Source: Rugalucina vietnamica
Lineage: Eukaryota; Mollusca; Bivalvia; Lucinida; Lucinidae
Reading direction: 5' to 3'
Assembly (NCBI GenBank): GCA_964017185.1
Contig: OZ024874.1
Span: 14,999,957-15,063,956 of the forward strand
DNA: 64,000 nt
Shown one piece after another: positions 21,101 to 28,159 of this stretch. The number at the start of each line of letters is the position of its first letter. Within the stretch, counting starts at the first letter, position 1. Below the pieces are notes generated by a model. The model was not told where the DNA came from and ran no database searches. It saw nothing but the letters and a program-made list of their open reading frames with translations. The position numbers and the translations under genes were made by a program.

Positions 21101-22451
21101 TATTCAAGTCTTGTATTTACAGCTGGGGGCTTCCAAAGAACTCTCCTAAGCCCATGCCTCAGAAGGTTCCTACCAAGACCCAGAACCCTGGGGAGGGATC
21201 AGTTAGCCCCAGGTCCCCAGACAACCCCTGGGCGGGGCTAGCTCAGAGCCCCCCGGGGCCGTCTCACAGTTTCTCAGACATACTCAGGGATGAGAGAGAG
21301 AAGACTGATGTACTTACTAAAACTGCTAATAAATCTCTGGAATTGATTCAGGTATTTATATGATTAACATAGAAGTCATATTCTCACCCATCAGACAAGC
21401 ATATCCCTTTGTGTGCCTGTCTGAGATATTTCTGTCTCAGTACTAGTAGATTTTAGCGGTCTCAAAATGCCAATCATTTCTGCAGTTAGCCAATAGAAAT
21501 GTACATCTTTATGTGTACTTCCATATAAGGAAATGATGAGCCAGGTGTCAACTGTCAGTGACAAAAAATAACCCTGCAGGTGTTAATTTCAGGAAGTTTA
21601 CAAGAGTAATTGTAGTCTGCTGCTTTGATTAAAAGATAAAAAATTAATTTTGTTGAGGATTTTCTGCACAAAACAAAATGCTGATTGAATATTTTTTGTA
21701 AGGTAAGTGCATATACAAAATTATTTTTTTTTCACTGGTTAATTTGCATATTGTTTCATGTAAAAACAAAATGGCTGCCTGAACTGCATTTGAAGCCTAT
21801 TCATTGTCAAAATGGTATAAATTGATGGGTGAGAAAAATAATCAATGATGGTGTTTAGGCCTCAAAAAGGAAATCTCAGGCTCGTTTTCAGATTATCCAA
21901 GTCTCAGCAGAGGCTCTGCCGAGGATGAGACTTGAATAATCTGAAAACTTGCCTGAGATTTCCTTATCTCGGCCTCAACCCCATCATAGATTCTTTTAAT
22001 CTTGGACATCTGAAAGTGATCTTTTCACAGAGAAATTCATATGCATGTCCATATGGCATAGTGAAAACCTCAATCAGAGCTGTTTGCCGTAATGCTTAGG
22101 AATCCTTAAAGCACATACCTAAGCCGACAAATTCATGACAGGTGTCAACAATAAAAACATACTATGTTTTGAGCTTACATAAGAAAAATATTAAAGTTTT
22201 TCTAATAAGAAAAATGTCAAAATGTTTCTGATGAAATTTTCAATTTTTACAGCCGACAAAATCTTTGTATAATGCATGGGCAAGTATTTGTAATGTCATT
22301 GTTTACTGTACAGATTGAAGAGCAGGCTATTCAGGATCTACTTATACACTACAAAGCTTCTAGCAATGTGGATGAGAGAATCACAGTAGAGAGGGTACCA
22401 CAAATAGCTGCGACTCCACTCTGGAAAAGGGACAGATTGACTTCTTCATGA
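138..22451 (+). CDS. IBTK: IBTK-like protein (inhibitor of Bruton tyrosine kinase), 3' part of gene, 7 exons
   Basis: Partial gene; the 5' part lies outside the window. Exons with AG/GT borders and matching phases are 138-198, 730-1077, 2351-2553, 4311-4454, 19395-19535, 21123-21351 and 22314-22451, with stop TGA at 22449-22451. The visible 421 residues start with a helical segment (LLEMLSEDVMRELIQYYRNL, then IPNMSRRHLTPF). A basic linker follows, then three short repeats of the type S-L/F-R/S-D/S-I/L (SLRDIMEKE, SFRSLMVEEQ, SFSDILRDE) and a C-terminal tail beginning IEEQAIQDLLIHYKASSN and ending near LWKRDRLTSS. That tail and the helix before TPF resemble the region C-terminal to the BTB domains in IBTK, an ankyrin/RCC1/BTB protein known as a BTK inhibitor and CUL3 adaptor in vertebrates. 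The ankyrin, RCC1 and BTB parts would be upstream, so function here is inferred from the tail only. The intron 4454-19395 is about 14.9 kb and holds the transposon nest. Confidence 0.75.
199..729 (+). other. IBTK intron, no recognisable feature
   Basis: AT-rich intron between the first two visible exons. I see no repeat family or extra exon in it. Confidence 0.5.
730..1077 (+). CDS. IBTK: IBTK-like exon, basic linker
   Basis: A 116-codon exon opening IPNMSRRHLTPFDEGPE, after acceptor CAG 727-729 and before donor GT at 1078. The middle is Lys/Arg-rich (KKIKSKRKRHR), a possible nuclear localisation signal. The end is Ser/Glu-rich. A stretch near 905-950 repeats the GGTCAAG/GGTCA motif within coding sequence and gives a Gly/Gln-rich run (KGQGQGSRGQRR). 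Confidence 0.7.
1115..1235 (+). repeat. Half copy of the H1 foldback MITE
   Basis: It contains GTGAGAAAATCAACA, then GGTCGGACACAAATTAGG, CTGTACAGCCACAGAAGA and AAGCTTGAAAATTCGGA. These are in the order found in the left half of full H1 copies (for example 25372-25608), but the central hairpin is missing. Confidence 0.55.
1963..2335 (+). repeat. H1 half copy fused to a second repeat (host repeat R)
   Basis: The first 80 bp match the H1 left half. From about 2055 a different repeat starts with CCTCCATTTTATGGGACTTT and runs to CCCAATGGGCGGGGCCC. The same repeat R occurs at 33745-33930 and resumes at 35260-35325, where it is split by a TIR element. This copy therefore serves as the uninterrupted reference. 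Confidence 0.6.
2351..2553 (+). CDS. IBTK: IBTK-like exon with SLRDIMEKE motif
   Basis: Acceptor TTCATTTCAG ends at 2350 and donor GTGGGT follows 2553. It encodes VSIPTLNLSALKPQSSQNG, a Pro/Ser-rich stretch containing GAWSAPREQVSPRSP, then ISLRDIMEKEKNG. It ends with two bases (AG) that are completed by T4311 to Ser. Confidence 0.7.
2667..3692 (+). mobile_element. Tc1/mariner-like non-autonomous element (MITE)
   Basis: The ends read CAGTCTAGCTTGT and, inverted, CAGTCTAACCTGT. Each is flanked by TA (2665-2666 and 3693-3694), as expected for Tc1/mariner target duplications. The inside holds subterminal 'tattaagcaagcacctgtc' type repeats and two ~85-bp tandem units (about 3133-3310) containing GAGTGTTTGTT and AAAGGTGAGAAAAC. 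No transposase reading frame is seen. Between 3440 and 3505 it carries an A/T simple repeat. Confidence 0.5.
3722..3870 (+). mobile_element. tRNA-derived SINE
   Basis: A pol III A box (TGGTGTAATGG, about 3733) and B box (GGTTCGAAACC, about 3780) are spaced as in a tRNA gene. The region between does not fold as a proper tRNA cloverleaf and is followed by unrelated sequence, so it reads as a SINE head rather than a working tRNA gene. Confidence 0.6.
4018..4260 (+). mobile_element. H1 foldback MITE, copy 1
   Basis: The central hairpin arms GCGAAAACAAAGG and CAGATCAGCTGTGCAG are mirrored by CTGCACAGCTGATCAG and CCTTTGTTTTCGC. The right half reads CAAGCTTCTAGCC, TGTACAGGCCGGTTTGTG, CCACATTGTTGGTTTTC and GCGGCTCA. 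The left terminal repeat is degenerate in this copy. Confidence 0.65.
4311..4454 (+). CDS. IBTK: IBTK-like exon with poly-Gln tract
   Basis: Acceptor ATTTTAG ends at 4310 and donor GTTGGT follows 4454. It encodes HEKKSGRFSWKNVKK, then a glutamine run written with mixed CAA/CAG codons (about 4354-4402), then FTETPKQPVPNSPW. The CAG/CAA purity makes it a likely length-variable tract. Ends TG and joins G19395 to restore Trp. Confidence 0.65.
4500..4590 (+). repeat. 5' fragment of an H2 foldback MITE
   Basis: Starts CATAACGTAAACTTGCTCAT and carries ATTTTCAGCTGAA, matching the left side of full H2 copies. It is cut off where repeat A starts, and lies 46 bp after an IBTK exon. Confidence 0.5.
5772..7473 (+). 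mobile_element. Repeat B inserted into repeat A
   Basis: Begins with the same kind of palindromic end (TTAGCTCACCTGAGCCGAAG), followed by GTCCGTCGTC tandem units at 5828-5878. It ends with TCAGGACCATTGGTCCTCTGG. Inside are three long near-repeats (about 5880-7240) carrying AAATCTTCTTCTC, ACATGACCAAGATGGC and AAGGTCAATTTTGGAAACAT. Many AAGGTCA half-sites occur. No open frame of note. Other copies lie at 39576-40313 (plus) and 37151-39196 (minus, end missing). Confidence 0.6.
8644..9592. mobile_element. Inverted-repeat pair of 38 bp bounding 0.95 kb
   Basis: Arms 8644-8681 and 9555-9592 are inverted copies with one mismatch. Each starts GGGATTATCAAAAATTACGT and includes GGACTTTTCT. The interior has no convincing gene; short frames at 8745 and 9226 look random. 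No clear target duplication was found, so an internal remnant of the larger element is an alternative. Confidence 0.45.
10206..11138 (+). repeat. 5' LTR
   Basis: 933 bp, TG...CA ends. GC-rich centre (10500-10680) followed by a TATAAATA box at 10658-10665, so the transcription start is expected about 30 bp later. Short frames inside it are identical to those in the 3' LTR. Confidence 0.85.
10658..10665 (+). promoter_or_regulatory. TATA box of the 5' LTR
   Basis: TATAAATA directly after a CG-rich block with several GACCAGGCGACTCG-like repeats (10549-10640). The same box is at 15204-15211 in the 3' LTR. Confidence 0.6.
11139..11157 (+). other. Primer-binding-site-like sequence
   Basis: CTGGTAGCAGCGGTGGGAT starts right at the LTR end and begins with TGG after one base, as complement of a tRNA 3' CCA. 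The GGTGGGAT part resembles a tRNA T-arm complement, possibly Leu/Ser type. Confidence 0.55.
11243..11444 (+). repeat. Candidate second, short LTR nested in the interior
   Basis: A 202-bp block begins TGTAACGGGATAG after a purine run (CGGAGGGGGAAGTAA). It ends GGCCGTTTGTTACA and is followed by a second primer-binding-like CTGGTGGCAGCGGTG. That is the same purine run-LTR-primer site order as the main element but with different LTR sequence. It could be a solo LTR of a related family or a fossil of a head-to-tail junction. Confidence 0.45.
12050..12860 (+). other. Candidate LTR-like promoter and third primer-site-like motif
   Basis: TATATAAATA at about 12063 is followed by a GA-rich leader, a 94-codon unrecognised frame (12159-12440) with repeated GTAGAGGATA-type strings, and then CGCAAGTGGTAGCAGAGGTTC at about 12832. 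The last string resembles primer-binding regions of gypsy-like elements. No matching second copy is present in the window. Confidence 0.3.
13090..13150 (+). pseudogene. Trace of a non-LTR reverse transcriptase
   Basis: One frame reads RQGSLLGPFIFSN, matching the RT motif (R/P)-Q-G-x-x-L-G-P-x-x-F-x-x-x-I. Nothing around it remains open. Confidence 0.4.
13690..13915 (+). repeat. Low-complexity array of TATCCCAAAAT units and A-runs
   Basis: Irregular repeats of CCCAAAAT/ATATCCCATATC interrupted by A-rich tracts at 13806-13848, inside the LTR element interior. Confidence 0.6.
14752..15684 (+). repeat. 3' LTR
   Basis: 933 bp, same length and ends as the 5' LTR, and the same three translated frames at the same offset (4546 bp). 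No difference was noticed on reading, which points to a recent insertion or gene conversion. Confidence 0.85.
15690..17300 (+). other. Interior of the 10.35-kb element, no gene recognised
   Basis: AT-rich, with short frames such as 16824-17096 (minus) and 17053-17304 (plus) that overlap antiparallel and match no family I know. From about 17300 the subterminal repeats with 'cgccatctt' (minus-strand CAAGATGGCG) begin. Confidence 0.4.
18675..18862 (+). mobile_element. H2 foldback MITE, copy lacking left end
   Basis: Palindrome AACATAGATTGTGGGTAC ... GTACCCACCATCTATGTT around a loop with AACCGCCTCGCCGATGCGGTT. After it come GGTATACCCCTGCATAC, CTATATAAAAGTGGGATTC, GGGGGTATACATTACA and the terminal TTTTCGTGATG. 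Confidence 0.65.
19098..19336 (+). mobile_element. H2 foldback MITE, diverged copy
   Basis: Starts CACGAAAACTTGCCCATGCA and ends ATGTTTTCGTAATGG, i.e. inverted termini around TACGAAAACATG. The left palindrome arm is mostly lost; the right arm ACGAGTACCCACAATC is present. Confidence 0.6.
19395..19535 (+). CDS. IBTK: IBTK-like exon with SFRSLMVEEQ motif
   Basis: Acceptor TTTCAG ends at 19394 and donor GTTGG follows 19535. It encodes GAMNKVVESFRSLMVEEQEV and then a Lys/Thr-rich stretch ending SATNLV. It sits about 65 bp downstream of an H2 foldback MITE copy and follows the longest intron. Confidence 0.65.
19626..20650 (+). mobile_element. Repeat E: C/G-run-ended element with ~130-160-bp tandem units
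   Basis: Ends ATACCCCCCGC and GCGGGGGGTATA are inverted. Inside, units contain CAAATGTCCAATGGGTCTAC, ATGTAGGCATAATATCAAA, CCATCAAAAACTGT and GTTGATCGGCCC four or five times. A final part has CGGACGGACGCACGGACAACG and a terminal hairpin ACCCCCC...GGGGGGT (about 20612-20650). No coding frame. Confidence 0.6.
20834..21064 (+). mobile_element. H1 foldback MITE, copy 2
   Basis: TGAGCCTCTGCGTGAGG ... GCACAGGCTCA ends, with the usual GCGCAGAATAGCTGTGCAG / CTGCACAGCTGATCAGCGC hairpin. It sits about 60 bp before an IBTK exon. Confidence 0.65.
21123..21351 (+). CDS. IBTK: IBTK-like exon, Pro-rich with SFSDILRDE motif
   Basis: Acceptor TTTACAG ends at 21122 and donor GTATTT follows 21351. The first base completes a Ser codon. 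It encodes a Pro-rich stretch (SPKPMPQKVPTKTQNPGEG), then SHSFSDILRDEREKT, and ends in phase 0. The GC-rich coding bases stand out against AT-rich flanks. Confidence 0.65.
21850..21980. repeat. Palindrome F1 (foldback, arms ~55 bp)
   Basis: AAGGAAATCTCAGGC, TTTTCAGATTAT and CAAGTCTCA are mirrored by TGAGACTTG, ATAATCTGAAAA and GCCTGAGATTTCCTT. The centre is GCAGAGGCTCTGCCGAGG. Arms are unrelated in sequence to F2-F4. Confidence 0.7.
22314..22451 (+). CDS. IBTK: IBTK-like last coding exon
   Basis: Acceptor TGTACAG ends at 22313. It encodes IEEQAIQDLLIHYKASSN, VDERITVERVPQIAAT and PLWKRDRLTSS, then TGA at 22449-22451. This tail is the strongest evidence for the IBTK call: IBTK proteins end with a conserved E-E-x-A-I-Q-x-L-L helix followed by a V-E-R-x-P stretch. 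The bases coding for the last 15 residues recur in decayed form four times in the following 3'UTR. Confidence 0.75.
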   Translation: MEEQAIQDLLIHYKASSNVDERITVERVPQIAATPLWKRDRLTSS

Positions 22452-22800
22452 CACCAGTGATTTTTTGTGAAAAGGTTTTCTGGTAACACTGTGAAGAAGA
22501 GTTGCTACATGTTTGGAATTCGGAATGCTGCAACTCCACTCTGAAAAAGGAACAGACAGACCTCTTCATGAGACAGTGACAATAAGCCAAGTCAAGACAC
22601 TTAGTAAAGAAGTGCTGCAAATGCCACAACTCCACTGTGGTAAAGAGACAGGACAGGAAGTTTAGAGAATTTGAACTTGGAATGAATAAGAGACAGAAGT
22701 TTCTGCAACTCTTATGAGGAAAATGACAGATTGACCTTTTCTTGAAGTCAGTACCAAAATAGTATGCATAGAAGTGCTGCAGATTGCTTCTGCTGCACTG
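22407..22800 (+). repeat. Decayed tandem copies of the IBTK exon end
   Basis: GCTGCGACTCCACTCTGG (22407, coding) recurs as GCTGCAACTCCACTCTG (22527), GCCACAACTCCACTGTGG (22623), CTGCAACTCTTATGAGG (22703) and GCTGCAGATTGC (about 22767). Each is followed in part by GACAGATTGACYTYTTC. The later copies are non-coding 3'UTR. Confidence 0.6.
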
Positions 22801-24110
22801 TTGAAAAGAAGCATGAGCCTATGCGTGAGAAAACCAGCAATTTGGGTTCCGACCAGGTCCGACACAAACCGGGCTGTACAGTCACAGAAGATGACTAATG
22901 GCTGGAAATTTTGGGTTGAGAAAGTAGAGGAATTGTACTATCCGTGTAGCGAAAACAAAGGCGCTGATCAGCTTCGCAGTGACTGCGAAGCTGATCTGCG
23001 CCTTTGTTTTCGCCTATGCAGGTTGTTGGTTTTCCTATGCGGCTTATTTGCCCTGATGATAGTTATAATTTTAATGGATAACTGTGCATGGAAGTATGGT
23101 ATAAGTTATAGATAATCAACTGATTTTTTCTTCAAGTGCTGTGTTTTGGAAATTAATTCATAGTTCAATGACCTTTCATCAGGACCTTTTACGAGCCGAA
23201 GGCACAAAATTAACTCATATTGTTTAATTTTCGTTAACTCATTTAACCATAGTTTTGTCTCCATAGGCTCTGTATATGTCTAAAGGATAAGTTTGAAATG
23301 TTGAATATAGGAAACAAGAAGCTAGAGTCTAGTATATTGTACTAGTATTTAATGGCGATGAACTGTAACAAACAAAATACAGTGCTTTGAAAGAGCTTCA
23401 AGTAACCCAGACAGTGTTTAAAAAGTGCTTAATCATTGTTGAAACAATTTTGCAAGCTTGAAAGTGCCATTTTAGTTCATATTTTCACAAAGACCATGAA
23501 ATATGGGTGACTGATATTAATTGACAAGATTTGAATTCCTGAGAGGAAATGTAGGGACATCAGAATGAATTCGGTGTAAATGGGTGTTAATTAGTGATTT
23601 AGTGAAATTGATTTAGTGAAATTCAGAGGCACATAACCAATAATTAGTAAGCATTTGTTCCACTACTAACTTGCAAATAGCTGCTGAATTAGTGAAAGGG
23701 GAAGAATGGCTGTAGAAATCAAATCTGCATTTAGGAAATGTAACAGGTACGACAATGGATTGTGTGTCCATTTTTTTATGGGTCAGATTTCACTGATCCA
23801 TCATTATGGGGCCTAATTGAGAGTGTTATAGACTGGCTTCCATTTTGTTTGGAGAAAGGTTTGACTGAATAACTTTCTGTTACAGTCTGTTTGATGTTTC
23901 ATGTTTTATGTTAATCATGTTGGTAATTGATGTGTGATTCCAAGTTCTAAGTCCCAGATATTTTAATGGTCTCATAATGTTTAAAGTGCTATATTTATTT
24001 ATTATGTAAATTGTATTTATGTAAATTTTGTCTATGTATATGCATGTAAATGTGTATTTTAATATCACTATTCTATATTACAGTATTAATCCAAATAAAC
24101 CTAATGTCCT
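22452..24110 (+). other. IBTK-like 3'UTR and downstream region
   Basis: No further coding exon was seen. The segment holds decayed tandem copies of the end of the last exon (22527-22800) and an H1 foldback MITE (22814-23046). A plausible polyadenylation signal AATAAA lies at 24094-24099 with a T/G-rich stretch just after. The true cleavage site cannot be placed from sequence alone. Confidence 0.4.
22814..23046 (+). mobile_element. H1 foldback MITE, copy 3
   Basis: TGAGCCTATGCGTGAGAAAA end, GGTTCCGACCAGGTCCGACA, and a perfect hairpin GCGAAAACAAAGGCGCTGAT ... CTGCGCCTTTGTTTTCGC. Lies in the IBTK 3'UTR. Confidence 0.65.
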
Positions 24111-24537
24111 TTTTGTGGAGCATATGCAAACAGTATAGCCCCAGGTTTGATGCCACAGATGGCATCCTACCATTTTGGACTATTCTGTTTGCTAAGAAGA
24201 ATTTCATAAATAAAATAAGGTAAAATAAAATGAAAAAATATGATCACTGGTGATACCTTCTAAAAATTAAAGTAGGCTCACCCAAATAATAATGTCTGGC
24301 AAGTCCATTTGCCAGAAAAATGGTTTTATCTAACCATTGTTGATTGATCGAGTCTTGAAAGGTAGTAGAGGGATTGTACAATGAAAATAAAACTAACATG
24401 GGCACTGTTTGCATTGCTGATCTGCTCATTTGTTGTTGTTGTTTTTTTTGTTTTTTTATACACAATTCTCATGATTTAGTTCGATTTATCAGTATTTGAC
24501 TAGTTTAGTGAGTTTCAGGGTAATAAATGACTAATAT

Positions 24538-24680
24538 CAAGGGGAGCGTGGTGGCCTAGGAGTTAGAGTGTCAGACTCGGAATCTAGAGGTCCTGAGTTT
24601 GAACCCACTGGCTCTGGTTGTGTCTTAGAACAAGACATTTACTTTCTATAGCACTGATTAATACCAGGAAAGTGGTGGCT
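24538..24680 (+). mobile_element. tRNA-derived SINE head
   Basis: GGGGAGCGTGGTGGCCTAGG (A-box region) and GAGTTTGAACCCAC (B-box region) separated by about 35 bp. The same head is seen at 24957-25025 with changes. Confidence 0.55.
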
Positions 24681-24708
24681 CTGTCCAGCGGAATCGTTAA
24701 TTGAGATT

Positions 24709-24944
24709 TGAGCCGTCTCATGGGAAAACCAACAATCTGCATAGGCGAAAACAAAGGAGCAGATCAGCTTCGCGGTAACCGCGAAGCTGATCAGCGCCTT
24801 TGTTTTCGCTTTTCGGATAGTACAATTCCTCCTCTACTTAACTCCAAAATTTCAAGCTTCTAGCCTGTTCCTGTGCTTGTACAGCCCAGTTTGTTTCAGT
24901 CCTGTTCGGAGACCACATTGTTGGTTTTTCCACGAGGTGGCTCA
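24709..24944 (+). mobile_element. H1 foldback MITE, copy 4
   Basis: TGAGCCGTCTCATGGGAAAA ... CACGAGGTGGCTCA ends and a strong hairpin with GATCAGCTTCGCGGTAACCG at the centre. Confidence 0.7.
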
Positions 24945-24956
24945 TTTTAAACTAAA

Positions 24957-25025
24957 GGGGAGCATGGTGGACTAGTAGTTCGAGTGTCAGACTTCAAAAC
25001 AAGAGGTCCTGGGTTCAAACAAACG
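24957..25025 (+). mobile_element. tRNA-derived SINE head, second copy
   Basis: GGGGAGCATGGTGGACTAG ... GGTCCTGGGTTCAAAC, the same head as at 24538. Cut off by the adjoining H1 copy. Confidence 0.5.
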
Positions 25026-25030
25026 AATAA

Positions 25031-25262
25031 GCTGCCTCATGAAAAACCAACAATGTGGTTTCTAACCAGGTCTGACACAAACCAAGCTGTACTAGCACAG
25101 AAGATGGCTAGAGGCTGGAAATTTTGGATTTAGAAAGTTAGAAATTGTACTTGTTTTCGTTGCGAAAATAAAGGCATTGATCTGCTTCGCAGTTACCGCG
25201 AAGCTGATCTGTGCCTTTGTTTTCGCATCTGCAGACTGTTGGCTTTCCCATGACGTGGCTCA
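25031..25262 (+). mobile_element. H1 foldback MITE, copy 5
   Basis: GCTGCCTCATGAAAAACC start, hairpin TTGATCTGCTTCGCAG / CGCGAAGCTGATCTG, end CCATGACGTGGCTCA. Confidence 0.65.
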
Positions 25263-25371
25263 AATAAAAATGATAATACTATTTAAGTGATAAAGGAACC
25301 CCTTGTCTGCTTTCTATAAAAAAAAGACCATAGATCTGCAAAGTTTGGAGAGTGTGCTGGTGTTTTACATT

Positions 25372-25608
25372 TGAGCCGTCTCGTGAGAAAACCAACAATG
25401 TGGTTTCCGACCAGGTCCGACACAAACTGACCTGTACAGACACAGAAAAGAGCTAGAAGCTTGAAATTTCGGATTTAAGTAGAAGAGGAACTGTACTATC
25501 CGAGTAGCGAAAACAAAGGCGCTGATCAGCTTTGCAGTTACTGCGAAGCTGATCTGCACCTTTGTTTTCGCCTAGGCAGATTGTTGGTTTTCCCATGTGG
25601 CGACTCAT
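25372..25608 (+). mobile_element. H1 foldback MITE, copy 6 (best-preserved)
   Basis: TGAGCCGTCTCGTGAGAAAA, GGTTTCCGACCAGGTCCGAC, GAGCTAGAAGCTTGAAATTT, the hairpin centred near 25535, and the mirrored end TTGTTGGTTTTCCCATG then GACTCA. A useful reference for the family. Confidence 0.7.
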
Positions 25609-25974
25609 TTATTCATAGAATTTTGAGCAAGCTTTTTATTCTCGGTGCTAAATCACAAGTTATAAGAAGTTCAAGTGTATTAATTATTTGGGTTTGAAGA
25701 CATGTCTCTCCTGTTTATGATGATAAACCTGAATAAAAGAGGAAAAACAAATGTATTGTTTTTGGTTTAATTCAAACCTAAACAAAGGTGACTCTATTGA
25801 ATGTCATATTTCTTCTTACAAGATAACGGTCGAGATAGACTAGGACACTTTTGTGAAAGAAAAAAACCTCTTTGGCCGACTCATGAAATTGTCAATCTGT
25901 AAATACTTGAGAAATGAAATGACTCTTTTAGAGACTAATCCAGGCCCAAAGGTTATAATATAAGAATCTTACAT

Positions 25975-26375
25975 GAGTGTCAGGTATGGATAGACAAATA
26001 TGTCCCGAGGGTCACATTTTGGCATCACGAGGCTCACCGAGTGATGCCAAACTGTGACCCAAGGGACAGATTTGTCTATCCATATCTTACACGAATGATG
26101 GATTCTTTTTCTTGCACGCCTTAATGCGGCGAAGCTTGATTTTTATACTATTTACCTAGAAGAATGCTACAATCGCGGCGTCCGCCATTTTGAATGAAAA
26201 CGTTTTGACGTCATTGTGACGTAAGGGCTTAGTGACGAAATTACGTGACGTCCTATACAACCAATGTTAAAAAAGAACACTTGAATGCAGGGTGGACCGG
26301 GGTGAGATAATGAGGGTGAGATAAGAATTTCTCACATGGGGTAAAACGTAGGATTTTTCTATCTGGTGTGCAAGA
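25975..26375. mobile_element. Palindrome F2 with flanking inverted repeat
   Basis: Arms GATATGGATAGACAAAT / ATTTGTCTATCCATATC, then TTTGGCATCACGAGG / GAGTGATGCCAAAC (25990-26090). Next to it, TTCTTGCACGCC (26111) is mirrored by GGTGTGCAAGAA (26358). Interior has ACGTCA-rich sequence but no gene. Same hairpin-plus-inverted-repeat plan as F3 and F4. Confidence 0.55.
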
Positions 26376-26815
26376 AAACTTTTTTTCATACTCAACTCAA
26401 CTGAGACTGAAATTTAAATTGTCCATGATGTTGAAATAGCTCAAGGAATTTGAAATTTCAGGTCTGTATCACCAAAACCTGCAATTTATCCTGCTAATGT
26501 TAAAATAGCATTTTTATGAGCTGTACAGGAAAGTTTTATAACCTCAGGGACCAGGAATGTTGTAGTAAGGTAACTGACTGTCCTTGCATGACCTTACATG
26601 TAGGTTTTTTTCATACTTGAAATATGGAGCACTATAAAAATCAACATTTCTGCAGTATACTATCATAGAACAAGTAGCCCAAAGGGCAACTATAGCTCAC
26701 CTGAGAATCAACATGATTCATCTGCAGCACACTAAATATTGATTTTTCAAACACTCTAGGGCAGCTACCTCTGCAATCAGTAATGGGATCTGGTTAAAAT
26801 TCAAACTCAAATATT

Positions 26816-27052
26816 TGAGCCGTCTCATGGGAAAACCAACAATCTGCATATGCGAAAACAAAGGCGCAGATCAGCTTCGCAGTAATTGCGAAGCTGATCA
26901 TTGCCTTTGTTTTCGCTACTCGGATAGTACAATTCCTCTTCTACTTAAATCCGAAATTTCAAACTTTTAGCTCTTTTCTGTGCTTGTACAGGCCGGTTTG
27001 TGTCGTACCTGTTCGGAAACCACATTGTTGGTTTTCCCACGAGGCGGCTCAT
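26816..27052 (+). mobile_element. H1 foldback MITE, copy 7
   Basis: TGAGCCGTCTCATGGGAAAA ... CACGAGGCGGCTCA, with the full hairpin (CGCAGTAATTGCG centre). Confidence 0.7.
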
Positions 27053-27464
27053 TTGAGATACATCAATTATGGTTGATCTTGTTACTGCCAATAATGAAGA
27101 TGATCTGATGATCAAAAATGAAGGCACGAGAGTATTAACAACACTAAATAACATTTTTTTCAGAACACAGTCCTTCAGCTGGTTTGGTCAAATGCAATAT
27201 CTTGAGATATTATGGTTGTCCTTGTTTCTGCCAAGAATGATGAAGATACAATCAAAATTTAAGGGCTACAGCGTTGAAACTACTAAATATCAATTTTTCA
27301 AACTACTCAACGACAGCTAACTCTACAATCAGAGGTGGGATCAGGTCGACATTCGAACCTATCCAAAACATTATGGTTGTCCTTGTTTCTGCCAGGAATG
27401 ATGAAGATCCCTTCAAAGATGAAGGCGCTAGAGTGAAAGCATGAGAGTGTTAACAACACTAAAT

Positions 27465-27735
27465 ATCCATTACAAAAACTTGCCCATGTAATATACTGAA
27501 TTTTCTTGAGAATATTCACCAGAAAATTTTTAATGTGTGTGTGTGTGTGTTTTTGTTTTTTTGTTTTTTTTTTTGCTTAAAACATAGATTGTAGGTACAC
27601 AACAGAACCGCCTCACGGGTTCTAACGAGTACCCACAGTCTATGTTTTGGAGCAAAAATAAGAAAAATATGTATACCCTGCATACCACCCTTCTGTGGGG
27701 TATACATTACACGGAACTGTTATCCTGATGAATTT
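27465..27735 (+). mobile_element. H2 foldback MITE
   Basis: Left end CCATTACAAAAACTTGCCCA, (GT)n at 27533-27550, palindrome AACATAGATTGTAGGTAC / GAGTACCCACAGTCTATGTT, right end ACTGTTATCCTGATG. Confidence 0.6.
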
Positions 27736-28159
27736 TTAAAACACTCCAGGTTAGCTAAGTCTTTGATGAGATCTGGCCGAGATTCGAACTAATCCGAGCT
27801 ATTAAGGTTGTCCTTGTTACTGCCCAGAGTGAAGAAGATCCAATCGAAAATGAAGGGGCTAGATATCAATTTTTCCGACATTCAATGGCAGCTAGCTACG
27901 CAATCAGTTGTTTCAAACATGTGCGAATTTTATGATTGTCTTTGTTACCTGCAAGTATAAAAAAGATTTGATACAAAATAGCAACAGAAATGTGTTGACA
28001 CCATTTTCTCCATTATAAGTCTATGGGGATTTTTCCAAAATGCTCAAGGGCAGCTTACTCCGCAGTCTGTGATCAAATCCAGCCAAAGTTCCAACTCATC
28101 GGTACGGACGGAAGCCAGTTTAAGCTCACCATGTGACCCTTCAGTCCAAGTGAGCTAAA

